The notes: generated by a model not told the origin, from the letters alone. DNA of 7,345 bases from JAAYVZ01 sp035403265 (GCA_035403265.1 DAONEV010000211.1:1-7345), one strand, 5' to 3'; positions 1 to 5,844 are shown, numbered from the stretch's first letter. Program-made: numbers and translations.

Positions 1-299
1 GGCGGCATGAGGCGGTGGCGTGTGTGGTGCTGGTGGCGGCCGGGTATCCCGATTCGCCCCGGCGCGGAGACGCCATCGGCGGGCTAGCGGAGGCGCTCTC
101 CCTGCCGGGCACCCTGGTCTTCCAGGCCGGCACGACCATGGAAGAAGGGCGTCTGGTCACGGCCGGAGGCCGGGTGCTCTCGGTGTTGGGTCGAGGCGCG
201 AGTGTTGCCGAGGCGAGTACCACGGCGTACCAGGCGGTCTCGCATATCAGCTTCGAGGGCATGCAGTGCCGCCACGACATCGGAAAGGAACCTTCGTGA
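1..299 (+). CDS. purD: Phosphoribosylamine-glycine ligase (GAR synthetase), C-terminal part
   Basis: Partial gene: the 5' end lies left of the window, and the reading frame is open from position 3 to a TGA at 297-299. PurD joins 5-phosphoribosylamine to glycine using ATP, giving GAR, the second step of de novo purine synthesis in the cytoplasm. The visible residues match the C-terminal GARS_C domain. There is a GYP-x-S-x-R-x-GD-x-I-x-GL segment near the left edge, then FQAGT, a VTAGGRVL strand, and the terminal FEGM-x-x-R-x-DIG signature that ends most PurD proteins. The ATP-grasp core is outside the window. Its stop overlaps the purE start in a GTGA, which shows tight co-translation. The family assignment is firm; only the missing N-terminus limits the entry. 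Confidence 0.95.
   Translation, partial: RHEAVACVVLVAAGYPDSPRRGDAIGGLAEALSLPGTLVFQAGTTMEEGRLVTAGGRVLSVLGRGASVAEASTTAYQAVSHISFEGMQCRHDIGKEPS
281..298 (+). promoter_or_regulatory. purE ribosome-binding site with GTGA stop/start overlap
   Basis: AAAGGAA lies about 6 bases before the GTG codon at 296-298. The purD stop TGA (297-299) overlaps that start codon. This fixes the PurE start inside the operon and implies translational coupling. An in-frame ATG at 320 would remove the first strand and the residues leading to the MGS motif, so it is less likely. Confidence 0.7.
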
Positions 300-802
300 G
301 CGCAAGGGTTCTCATTCTCATGGGCTCGGCCAACGACTGGGAGCTCCTGCGTGAAACGGCCACCGAGCTGGACCGACTCGCCGTGAGCTGGGAGGCCCAC
401 GTCGCCTCGGCTCACCGCAGCCTGGATCGCACCCTTGCCCTGGTCGAGAAAGCCGAGCGGGAAGGGGTGGAGGTGTTCGTGTGTGGGGCGGGCATGGCGG
501 CCCATCTGGCCGGGGTCGTGGCGGCCCGCACCGTGCGGCCGGTCCTCGGGGTGCCGTTGCCCGGTGGCCTCAACGGCGGCATGGACGCCCTGCTGTCGAC
601 CGTGCAGATGCCCGGCGGCGTGCCCGTGGCGACGCTGGCCGTGGGCAAGGCTGGCGCCCGCAACGCCGCATTCCTGGCGGCCGAGATCCTGGCTCTGGGG
701 GACGAGGAGCTGCACGCCCGCCTGTTGGAAGCGCGCGCCGCCCAGGCCAGAGCGGTGGCGGCCGCGGATGCCACCCTGATCCGAGAGGGAGGTGGCGCGT
801 GA
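296..802 (+). CDS. purE: N5-carboxyaminoimidazole ribonucleotide mutase (class I PurE)
   Basis: 168 residues, the usual length for bacterial PurE. It converts N5-CAIR to CAIR in de novo purine synthesis. Visible motifs are MGS-x-x-DW (residues 9-15; S11 and D14 match the substrate-binding Ser and Asp of E. coli PurE), SAHR (38-41, with the catalytic His at 40), a glycine-rich GAGMAAHLAG (64-73), LLS-x-VQMPGGVPV (99-111) and GKAGARNAA (117-125). SAHR together with AHL indicates class I, which normally depends on PurK to supply N5-CAIR; no purK is in the window. Residues after SAHR are S-L where T-P is usual, and AHLPG reads AHLAG. The GTG start at 296 is chosen because it overlaps the purD stop (GTGA) and has an AAAGGAA ribosome-binding site 6 bases upstream. 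It is followed by a second GTGA overlap with the next gene. Confidence 0.95.
   Translation: MSARVLILMGSANDWELLRETATELDRLAVSWEAHVASAHRSLDRTLALVEKAEREGVEVFVCGAGMAAHLAGVVAARTVRPVLGVPLPGGLNGGMDALLSTVQMPGGVPVATLAVGKAGARNAAFLAAEILALGDEELHARLLEARAAQARAVAAADATLIREGGGA
787..801 (+). promoter_or_regulatory. Strong Shine-Dalgarno and GTG start of the RicT-like gene
   Basis: GGAGGT at 788-793, a near-perfect anti-16S match, sits 5 bases before the GTG at 799-801. The purE stop TGA (800-802) overlaps this GTG. The strong site sets the start of the PSP1-domain protein and argues that it is translated efficiently as the third gene of the operon. Confidence 0.75.
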
Positions 803-1497
803 GCACGCCTCGTCTCGAAGGTTCAGCCCCTGCTGCGCGGTTCGTGCGTGTCTCGTGGAGTCAAGGGGCCCCAACTCACATGTGCGCCGTGGCGGAAGGA
901 ATCGACCCTCAGGTTGGAGGGCAGGTCGTGGTGTCCACCTCCGAGGGTGAGCGCGTGGGTACCGTGACTCGCCACGAGCTCCCGGTGATCCCGCGCGGTT
1001 GTATGCGACCGTTCGGAACCGTCGTGCGGCGCGCCAGCGAGACCGATCTCCGCCATCACCAGGATCTCACCCTGATGGAGCAGGATGCGGTTGGGTTCTT
1101 TCGCCAGCGCTCGCGGGAGCTAGATCTCCAGGCCCGGCCAGTCCACGCTGTGGCGCCCCTGGACCGCGACGTCGTGGTCATTGCCTTCGCCGCCGAGGAG
1201 CGCGTCGACTCCAGGGAGCTGCACCGCGACCTGTCACGGCGGCTGCGCCGGCGAGTCGAGCTGCGGCAGATCGGGGTGCGTGATCAGGCCCGCGCGGCCG
1301 GAGGGTGGGGTCCTTGTGGCCGGCCCATGTGCTGTGCGCAATTCATGAGCCGCTTCAACTCGGTGACGATCCGCATGGCCAAGGCACAGAAGCTCTCGTT
1401 GAACCCTGCCAGGATCTCGGGGATGTGCGGTCGCCTCATGTGCTGTCTGGCGCACGAGGCCGCCACCGGAGAGCCGCCTCCCACCCCTTCTTCCTAA
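799..1497 (+). CDS. PSP1 / RicT (YaaT) family protein with two CX4CC motifs
   Basis: 232 residues. The protein matches the PSP1 C-terminal family typified by Bacillus subtilis RicT (YaaT). There RicT works with RicA and RicF in a Fe-S-containing complex that affects phosphorelay signalling, competence, biofilm formation and mRNA maturation by RNase Y. The diagnostic C-terminal part has GPCGRPMCC (C173, C178, C179), then the family stretch MAKAQ-x-LSLNP, then GMCGRLMCC (C210, C215, C216). All six cysteines are present with the spacing I recall for RicT, so Fe-S binding is likely. The N-terminal half (about 15-60) carries the GVGDxV/VV-like strand region of PSP1 proteins. It is coupled to purE by a GTGA overlap; no ricA or ricF homologue is in the window. 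The role in this organism is unknown and may differ from that in Bacillus. Confidence 0.9.
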   Translation: MSTPRLEGSAPAARFVRVSWSQGAPTHMCAVAEGIDPQVGGQVVVSTSEGERVGTVTRHELPVIPRGCMRPFGTVVRRASETDLRHHQDLTLMEQDAVGFFRQRSRELDLQARPVHAVAPLDRDVVVIAFAAEERVDSRELHRDLSRRLRRRVELRQIGVRDQARAAGGWGPCGRPMCCAQFMSRFNSVTIRMAKAQKLSLNPARISGMCGRLMCCLAHEAATGEPPPTPSS

Positions 1498-1525
1498 ACT
1501 CTTTTCGCGCGGGGTCCGTAACACC

Positions 1526-1538
1526 ACAGAGGTTCTGT
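1526..1538. repeat. Small inverted repeat upstream of the hfq -10 element
   Basis: ACAGA (1526-1530) and TCTGT (1534-1538) are perfect inverted arms separated by GGT. They lie just upstream of the extended -10 box, where a regulator could touch RNA polymerase. The arms could be an operator, a weak hairpin ending the upstream purD-purE-ricT transcript, or chance; a five-base arm is short. Confidence 0.25.
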
Positions 1539-1542
1539 CTGA

Positions 1543-1551
1543 TGCTATACT
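1543..1551 (+). promoter_or_regulatory. Extended -10 promoter of the hfq-like gene
   Basis: TGCTATACT at 1543-1551 is an extended -10 element (TGn followed by TATACT, close to the TATAAT consensus) inside otherwise GC-rich DNA. No good -35 hexamer is seen 16-18 bases upstream, which fits an extended -10 promoter. Transcription would begin near 1558, giving a leader of about 18 bases before the ATG at 1576. The assignment is from sequence only. Confidence 0.55.
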
Positions 1552-1575
1552 CATCGTTAGTTTGACGGGGTTGCC

Positions 1576-1935
1576 ATGAATGATTCCGATCGCCACGGGA
1601 GTGACGCTCTGACCAGCCGACGCCTCATTCGGCCTTCGATCGCCGATGTGTCCGACCGAACGCCCATGCGCTCCGGGATGCACCGCAAGCAGGCCCCGCC
1701 AGAGCAGACCAACGCGGAAAGCTATTACTTCCTGAAGCAGATGCAGAACAAGACGCCAATGGTCGTGATGCTCGAAGATGGCACCGAGGTTCACGGCTGG
1801 ATCGAGTGGTACGACAAGGACTGCATCAAGTTGAATCGCACCGACGGGCCCAACCTCATGCTGTACAAGCACTCCATCCGGTACATGTTCAAGGAAGAGG
1901 AGCTGCGGCAGCGACGGCGGCGGACCCGGGAGTAG
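1576..1935 (+). CDS. hfq: Hfq-like RNA chaperone with N-terminal extension
   Basis: 119 residues. The Sm fold lies at about 46-106. Strands run TPMVVMLEDGTEVHGWIEW (60-78), then YDKDCIKL (79-86), and the Sm2-type motif YKHSIRYM (97-104) corresponds to the YKHAI motif of Hfq, whose Lys and His line the proximal uridine-binding pore. Hfq forms hexameric rings that pair small RNAs with mRNAs. Compared with E. coli Hfq, the proximal Gln8 and the rim arginine patch (RRER) are replaced (the equivalent stretch reads M-Q-N-K), and the distal-face Tyr25 position is Met. About 46 residues precede the Sm core, and the protein ends in an Arg-rich tail (RQRRRR, 111-116). The start is the ATG 24 bases past a TATACT box, with only a weak GGGG ribosome-binding site. 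The last 47 bases are overlapped by the opposing ATPase gene. Family is confident; sRNA chaperone activity is inferred. Confidence 0.85.
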   Translation: MNDSDRHGSDALTSRRLIRPSIADVSDRTPMRSGMHRKQAPPEQTNAESYYFLKQMQNKTPMVVMLEDGTEVHGWIEWYDKDCIKLNRTDGPNLMLYKHSIRYMFKEEELRQRRRRTRE

Positions 1936-3184
1936 CCCCTCCCAGGGTTTCCAACAAGGCAGGCAAAATGTCCCCCGGCGTCAGCAGGCGGCGCTGGCCG
2001 AACTGGTCCGGAGGGAGCGTGTTGAGCAGGTGCATGGCGCGCCGCACGATGTAGGCGAAGTTGTCCCGCACCCGCATCGCGCCCTTGTCGCGGTGCATGG
2101 CATTGAGGACCTCGAGCTGGTCGTACAGCGCCCGGTCGGGATCGATTGAGAGCAGGAAATCCTGGATCGGCCGTGCCGGGTGGCGGGCCGGGACCTCCAG
2201 GCCAGCCTGTCGGGCCAGGGCGTCCAGCTCGCGTTGAATCGGATCCACCTCTCCGGAGGCCTCGGCCGGCAAGTGCAGCACGATCGGCCGCCGTTCCTGG
2301 TTGGAACGGTGGACCTCGGGCGATGTCACGATCCAGCCGAGATTGTGCAGGGACAGGCGCGCCGACACATGGTGTTGCAGGGAGCGTACGAACGGCGCCA
2401 CGGCTCCGTCGAAGGTCTCGTTGACGCCGTCGAAGAGGTTGAGGACGAAGTGCACACAGAACGACGCCACGTTGGCGGCCAGGGCCTGCACGACCTCGGC
2501 GTCGCCGAAGGCGTGGTAGAGGTCGAGCAGGAAGGCGTCCAGGTTGGGGATCTCCTCGTCGTAGCTGTCCTCGACACGATCGAGCAGCGCGTTGATGGTG
2601 CCAAGCTGCCGGTGAATGCCGGGGCGCTGGGCGAGTGGGCCGTGTGGAGCGAAGAGCAGCCGCAGCTTGCGAAACAGCAAGGCCTTGACGATTTCGGCAG
2701 CGGCCATTGTGGCGGCCGGATGGTGGGGCGTGAAAACCAGGATGCCGGAGTTGGAGTGCGGCAGGAAGTCCAACACTTGGGCGTCGAGGCCGGCCCGCAG
2801 GTCGACCACCGCGAACGTCCCCGGGAGCTCGTTGATAGCGTTGATGAGCTGATCGCGCCGCTCGTCGGAGAAGTTGATGAACTCCTCCATGGCGTGCTGG
2901 GGCGCGGCGACGAACGCGAAGTTCCTGAACAGACCATTGGGGTCGAGACGGGAGGGGAGGGTCGTGAGGCAGCGTTCGAGAGGCTCGCCGCGCCGGAAGA
3001 AGTGGTAGAGATCGCGCTCCACCGGGGCACTGATGGTGTTGCGCACCGACGACGTGCCGGTGTCCAGGTCGACGAGCACAGTCGGAGCGACCCGGGAAAG
3101 GGCCAGGGCGTAGTTCACCGCAAAGGTGGACTTTCCAACTCCACCCTTGCCCGAAGCTACCGTGACAACCCGCCGCAACGCCAT
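1889..3184 (-). CDS. MinD/ParA-family P-loop ATPase with long C-terminal region
   Basis: 431 residues from an ATG at 3184. The deviant Walker A motif GKGGVGKST (12-20, with signature Lys13 and catalytic-loop Lys18) is followed by a Walker A' segment VLVDLDTGTSS (36-46) and a Walker B segment FAVVDLRAG (124-132, Asp128). These define the MinD/FlhG/ParA branch of SIMIBI ATPases, which dimerise on ATP and position proteins, flagella, pili or chromosomes. A segment reading GWIVTSP-x-V with nearby ERRPIVL recalls FlhG/MinD C-terminal switch regions. MinD-type proteins are usually 260-300 residues, so roughly 120 residues are additional, split between a mid-protein insertion and a helical C-terminal tail. 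I recognise no known domain there. No flagellar, pilus or min partner is in the window. It is coupled to the upstream uridine kinase by a TGATG overlap, which decides the start over an ATG 39 bases further upstream. No good ribosome-binding site is seen. Confidence 0.85.
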   Translation of the reverse strand: MALRRVVTVASGKGGVGKSTFAVNYALALSRVAPTVLVDLDTGTSSVRNTISAPVERDLYHFFRRGEPLERCLTTLPSRLDPNGLFRNFAFVAAPQHAMEEFINFSDERRDQLINAINELPGTFAVVDLRAGLDAQVLDFLPHSNSGILVFTPHHPAATMAAAEIVKALLFRKLRLLFAPHGPLAQRPGIHRQLGTINALLDRVEDSYDEEIPNLDAFLLDLYHAFGDAEVVQALAANVASFCVHFVLNLFDGVNETFDGAVAPFVRSLQHHVSARLSLHNLGWIVTSPEVHRSNQERRPIVLHLPAEASGEVDPIQRELDALARQAGLEVPARHPARPIQDFLLSIDPDRALYDQLEVLNAMHRDKGAMRVRDNFAYIVRRAMHLLNTLPPDQFGQRRLLTPGDILPALLETLGGATPGSAAVAAAAPLP

Positions 3185-3186
3185 CA
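3182..3186 (-). promoter_or_regulatory. TGATG stop/start overlap coupling udk to the MinD-like ATPase
   Basis: On the minus strand the bases read TGATG: the udk stop TGA and the ATPase start ATG share one A. No Shine-Dalgarno sequence precedes this ATG, so termination-reinitiation is the likely route of translation. It is the main reason for placing the ATPase start here. Confidence 0.65.
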
Positions 3187-3825
3187 GAAGGCCAAGTGTA
3201 GCAGTGCCCTCAGGGAGTTGCATACCGTCTGAGTCGTGGCCGTGCCGACATCAGCTCCCGAGACGACGAGGTCCGCGCACCGGCGGGAGGGCTCGACGTG
3301 CTGCTCGTGCATGGGCCGCACGAGCCCGAGGTACTGAGCCGTCACCTGATGCCAGCTCCTTCCCCGGGTTGAGCAGTCCTTCTCCAGACGCCGGATGAGG
3401 CGCAAGTCGGCCGGGGTGTCCACGAACACCCTCAAGTCGAGCCTCTTCTCGATTGCCGTGACGGCCAGGACGTGCAGACCCTCGACGACGATCACCGGCG
3501 CCCCAGCCACCCTTCGCGTCGCCTTACCGCGGGTATGGGTGCGACGGTCGAAGAGCGGGGACGCTACGGCGCAGCCGGCCCGGAGCGCCGCAAGATGTGC
3601 CACCAGCAGCTCCCAGTCGTAGGCGGCCGGGTGATCGAAGTTGTGCTGGACGGGGTTGTCCCGCACCGCCTCGGGCAACGAAAGCAGGTAGTCGTCCTGC
3701 CGCAAAAGCGCTACCTCGAGAGGCTGGAGCCTGGAGGTGAGCGCCTCAGCCAGCCAGCTCTTGCCAGCTCCACTTCCGCCCGCGATGCCGACCAGGACCG
3801 GAGACATACCGTCTGGGTGCATCAT
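3184..3825 (-). CDS. udk: Uridine kinase-family protein
   Basis: 213 residues, the normal length for bacterial Udk, which phosphorylates uridine and cytidine with ATP or GTP in pyrimidine salvage. Motifs in order: Walker A GGSGAGKS (16-23); DDY (44-46) in place of the usual DSYY substrate segment; NFDHPAAYDWELL (62-74), the nucleoside-binding signature; a P-L-F-D...HTR element (90-99); VVEGLHVL (113-120); and RRLEKD with TRGRS, the lid arginines. The later PM-x-x-x-x-VEPSRRCADLVV is also typical. Phosphoribulokinase is a related alternative, but the length and the FDHP motif favour uridine kinase. The start is uncertain: two tandem ATG codons (3825 and 3822) and one at 3807 are possible, and the ribosome-binding site is weak (AAGG). 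Its TGA stop overlaps the ATG of the following MinD-like ATPase. Substrate specificity is inferred. Confidence 0.88.
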   Translation of the reverse strand: MMHPDGMSPVLVGIAGGSGAGKSWLAEALTSRLQPLEVALLRQDDYLLSLPEAVRDNPVQHNFDHPAAYDWELLVAHLAALRAGCAVASPLFDRRTHTRGKATRRVAGAPVIVVEGLHVLAVTAIEKRLDLRVFVDTPADLRLIRRLEKDCSTRGRSWHQVTAQYLGLVRPMHEQHVEPSRRCADLVVSGADVGTATTQTVCNSLRALLHLAF

Positions 3826-3836
3826 AGCGCCCGGCC

Positions 3837-3865
3837 TTGGGCGATCAGGGTGGCTCGGGTAGAGT
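3837..3865 (+). promoter_or_regulatory. Putative promoter of the EamA transporter gene
   Basis: TTGGGC (3837-3842) and TAGAGT (3860-3865) are separated by exactly 17 bases. Transcription would begin near 3872, two bases before the ATG at 3874, predicting an almost leaderless mRNA. There is no clear Shine-Dalgarno before the ATG, which fits. The hexamers are only partial consensus matches. The 48-base gap between the divergent udk and transporter genes must hold both promoters unless udk is read from elsewhere. Confidence 0.4.
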
Positions 3866-3873
3866 GGCGCGTC

Positions 3874-4746
3874 ATGTCGCGCCCTCGTGCCCTCGCCTGG
3901 CTGCTCGCCGCCACCACGGTCTGGGGCGCTACCTTCCCGGTCGTCAAGGGTGCCCTGGCCGACTGCGGGCCCCTCACCTTCATGGCCCTACGTTTCGGCC
4001 TGGCGGCGCTGCTGCTGTTGTGGGACCTGCTCCGCCCGGGCGTCGGTATCCCGCGGACCGTCTGGCCCTACTGGTGCGGGGTGAGCCTCATGGTCGGGTA
4101 CTGGCTGCAGACCTGGGGGCTCGTCTCCACGACACCGGCGCGTTCGGCCTTCATCACGGCGCTCTCCGTCGTCCTGGTACCGCTGCTGGAACCCCTGGCG
4201 GGGCTGGCGCGCCTCTCCGGACGGGTGATGGCCGGTGGTGCTCTCGCGCTCGTGGGGCTGGGGGCGCTGCTGCGACCCGACAGCCAGGCGGTGGCCCTGG
4301 GTGACATTCTCACCGTCGGCTGTGCCATCTCCTTCGCCTTCCACACCATGCTCGTGCAACGGGCGGTGCGCAGCCATTCAGCGCGCCAGGTCAATGCGGT
4401 GCAGGTGCTGGTGGTGGCGGTTCTCGCCGCGCCTTCGGCCGCCACCGAGGGGTGGCACCTCACCGCCACGCCGCGCCTGGGCGGCGCGCTGCTGGTGACG
4501 GCGCTGCTGGCCACCGTCGGCGCCTTCTGGGCACTTGCCGCGGCGCAGCAAGCGCTGTCGGCGGGAGAGACGGCCGTGGTCCTCGCCTGGGAGCCAGTGG
4601 CCGCGGCCCTCATTTCCCTTGTGCTGGGCCAGGACGTGGTGACCGTCGGCCTGGTCGTCGGAGGCCTACTCGTGGTGGCCGGTGTCATCGTCGCGACGAC
4701 ACGGTCCCGGGTGGCCGGCGAGCCTCTGAGCATCGTCGATCGGTAG
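3874..4746 (+). CDS. EamA/DMT-family inner-membrane transporter
   Basis: 290 residues, the standard length for ten-helix drug/metabolite transporters (RhaT/YdcZ-like exporters). Two EamA repeats are visible, about 5-133 and 142-275. The first holds WGATFP (17-22) in helix 1 and a LRFGLAALLLLW helix (39-50). The second ends with LAWEPVAAALISLVLGQ (237-253), the typical helix 9 with the conserved Glu-Pro. Hydrophobic helices can be followed at about 7-27, 33-52, 64-83, 90-110, 117-132, 141-160, 173-188, 201-226, 232-251 and 255-274. The substrate cannot be told from sequence; members export amino acids, nucleosides or other metabolites. The ATG at 3874 is preferred to an upstream in-frame GTG at 3850, which would lie before the predicted -10 box. 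It is divergent from udk, a possible but unproven functional link. Confidence 0.88.
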   Translation: MSRPRALAWLLAATTVWGATFPVVKGALADCGPLTFMALRFGLAALLLLWDLLRPGVGIPRTVWPYWCGVSLMVGYWLQTWGLVSTTPARSAFITALSVVLVPLLEPLAGLARLSGRVMAGGALALVGLGALLRPDSQAVALGDILTVGCAISFAFHTMLVQRAVRSHSARQVNAVQVLVVAVLAAPSAATEGWHLTATPRLGGALLVTALLATVGAFWALAAAQQALSAGETAVVLAWEPVAAALISLVLGQDVVTVGLVVGGLLVVAGVIVATTRSRVAGEPLSIVDR

Positions 4747-4757
4747 CCACCGGTCGG
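4736..4757 (+). terminator. Possible hairpin at the 3' end of the EamA gene
   Basis: GATCGGT (4738-4744) pairs with ACCGGTC (4749-4755), one pair being G-U, around a four-base AGCC loop. Adding C4737-G4756 and a T4736-G4757 wobble gives up to nine pairs. The stop codon TAG (4744-4746) sits in the stem-loop. Only a weak T-rich stretch (TTGTCTT) follows after GGGCC, so as an intrinsic terminator it is marginal. Confidence 0.35.
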
Positions 4758-4833
4758 GCCTTGTCTTCATGCGGACGCCAAGTCCCTCCCCGCGGCTCGG
4801 CGCTGGAGAGACCTGGTCAGGTTCGTCGCGCTG

Positions 4834-5844
4834 TCAGAACGTCCTGTCGCCGCTCAGCAGCCCGCCGACGGGACCGAGGATGGAGCCCTCCTCACGGCCG
4901 CGCGGCACCGCCTGCATCATGCGGCCGGCCAGGCGCGAGAACGGCAGGGACTGCAGCCAGATCCTGCCGGGACCGCGCAGTGTGGCGAGAAAGAGCCCCT
5001 CGCCGGCGAACAGCATCGACTTGATGCCGCCCACCTGCTGGATGTCGAAGTCGATGGTGTCCTGGAACGCCACGACACAACCGGTGTCGACCTGGATCAC
5101 CTCGCCGGCGGCGAGCTGTCGCTCGACCACGGTGCCGCCGGCGTGCACGAACACCAGGCCGTCCCCTTCCAGCTTCTCCATGATGAAGCCCTCGCCCCCG
5201 AACAGGCCGGTGAGGATCTTGCGCTGGAAGAAGATACCCAGCGACACGCCCTTGGCGGCGCAGAGGAAGCTGTCCTTCTGGCAGATGAGCCTCCCGCCGA
5301 GCTCGGAGAGCTTCATCGGCAGGATGTTGCCCGGGAACGGCGCGGCGAAGGCCACGTGGGCCTTGCCCTGCCCGGTGTGGGTGAACGCCGTGATGAAGAG
5401 ACTCTCACCGATGAGGAGGCGCTTGCCCGCCCCCACCAGCATGTCCATGAACGAGGTGGGACCCGAGCTGGAGCCGTCCCCAAACACCGTGGTCAACTGC
5501 ACGGCAACGTCCTTGTACATCATCGCGCCGGCCTCGGCGACGGCGCTCTCACCGGGATCGAGCTCGATCTCGACGAACTGCATCTCGGCGCCGACGATGC
5601 GGTAGTCGATCTCGTCGGCTCGCGCCGCCACGGGTGTCGCGGCCATCGGAGTGGTGGCCAGGGGCGTCGGGGCCTGCGCGGGTGTGGTCCCCACGAGCTC
5701 CGGGATACTTGAAATCGGCAGCCACTCGGGCATCCCCTCGCGCCAGGCATGGCCGGCCGGGTTGGTGGCGGCCCAGGAGCGCGCCTGAGCGTCGTCCATC
5801 GGCCCGTACTGCTGGTTGGAATAGGCGAAGTACCATTGCGGCAT
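4834..5844 (-). CDS. GYF_2-like domain plus AIM24/TIGR00266-family protein
   Basis: 336 residues in three parts. Residues 3-50 form a GYF_2-like module: WYFAYSNQQYGP near the start, WREGMPEW (34-41) and a closing SIPEL. Residues 52-76 are a Pro/Ala/Thr-rich linker. Residues about 79-325 match the AIM24/TIGR00266 family, named after a yeast mitochondrial protein; its bacterial members have no settled biochemical function. Recognisable family stretches are a conserved acidic Glu-x-Asp-Pro-Gly-Glu start (95-99 region), AGAMMYK, GESLFIT, a central GGEGFIMEKLEGDGLVFVHAGG, VDTGCVVAFQ and the terminal GEGLFLATLRGPGRIWLQSLP. No signal peptide or membrane helix is seen, so it is probably cytoplasmic. 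The start has an excellent GGAGGAGG ribosome-binding site 6 bases upstream. GYF_2 modules usually mediate protein contacts, so a scaffold or membrane-stress role is possible but unproven. Confidence 0.85.
   Translation of the reverse strand: MPQWYFAYSNQQYGPMDDAQARSWAATNPAGHAWREGMPEWLPISSIPELVGTTPAQAPTPLATTPMAATPVAARADEIDYRIVGAEMQFVEIELDPGESAVAEAGAMMYKDVAVQLTTVFGDGSSSGPTSFMDMLVGAGKRLLIGESLFITAFTHTGQGKAHVAFAAPFPGNILPMKLSELGGRLICQKDSFLCAAKGVSLGIFFQRKILTGLFGGEGFIMEKLEGDGLVFVHAGGTVVERQLAAGEVIQVDTGCVVAFQDTIDFDIQQVGGIKSMLFAGEGLFLATLRGPGRIWLQSLPFSRLAGRMMQAVPRGREEGSILGPVGGLLSGDRTF

Noticed and set aside
3185..3223. Longer N-terminus for the MinD-like ATPase from an ATG at 3223
   Set aside because: It adds 13 residues before the first strand of the P-loop core, while the ATG at 3184 coincides with the udk stop in a TGATG coupling arrangement.
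2180..3232. Long open frame of 350 codons on the plus strand, antisense to the MinD-like ATPase gene
   Set aside because: Low-complexity Glu/Val/Gly/Arg-rich translation with no family resemblance; it mirrors the codon bias of the well-supported opposite-strand gene, as is common in GC-rich DNA.
4068..4733. 221-codon minus-strand open frame opposite the transporter gene
   Set aside because: Ser/Thr/Ala/Arg-rich antisense shadow; the plus-strand frame gives a clear ten-helix transporter.
4817..4828. ACCTG-GT-CAGGT inverted repeat between the convergent EamA and AIM24 genes
   Set aside because: The two-base loop is too tight for a stable hairpin terminator and no T-tract follows on either strand.
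5143..5712. 189-codon plus-strand open frame opposite the AIM24-family gene
   Set aside because: His/Glu/Arg-rich antisense translation without recognisable motifs; the minus-strand gene has a strong ribosome-binding site and family match.
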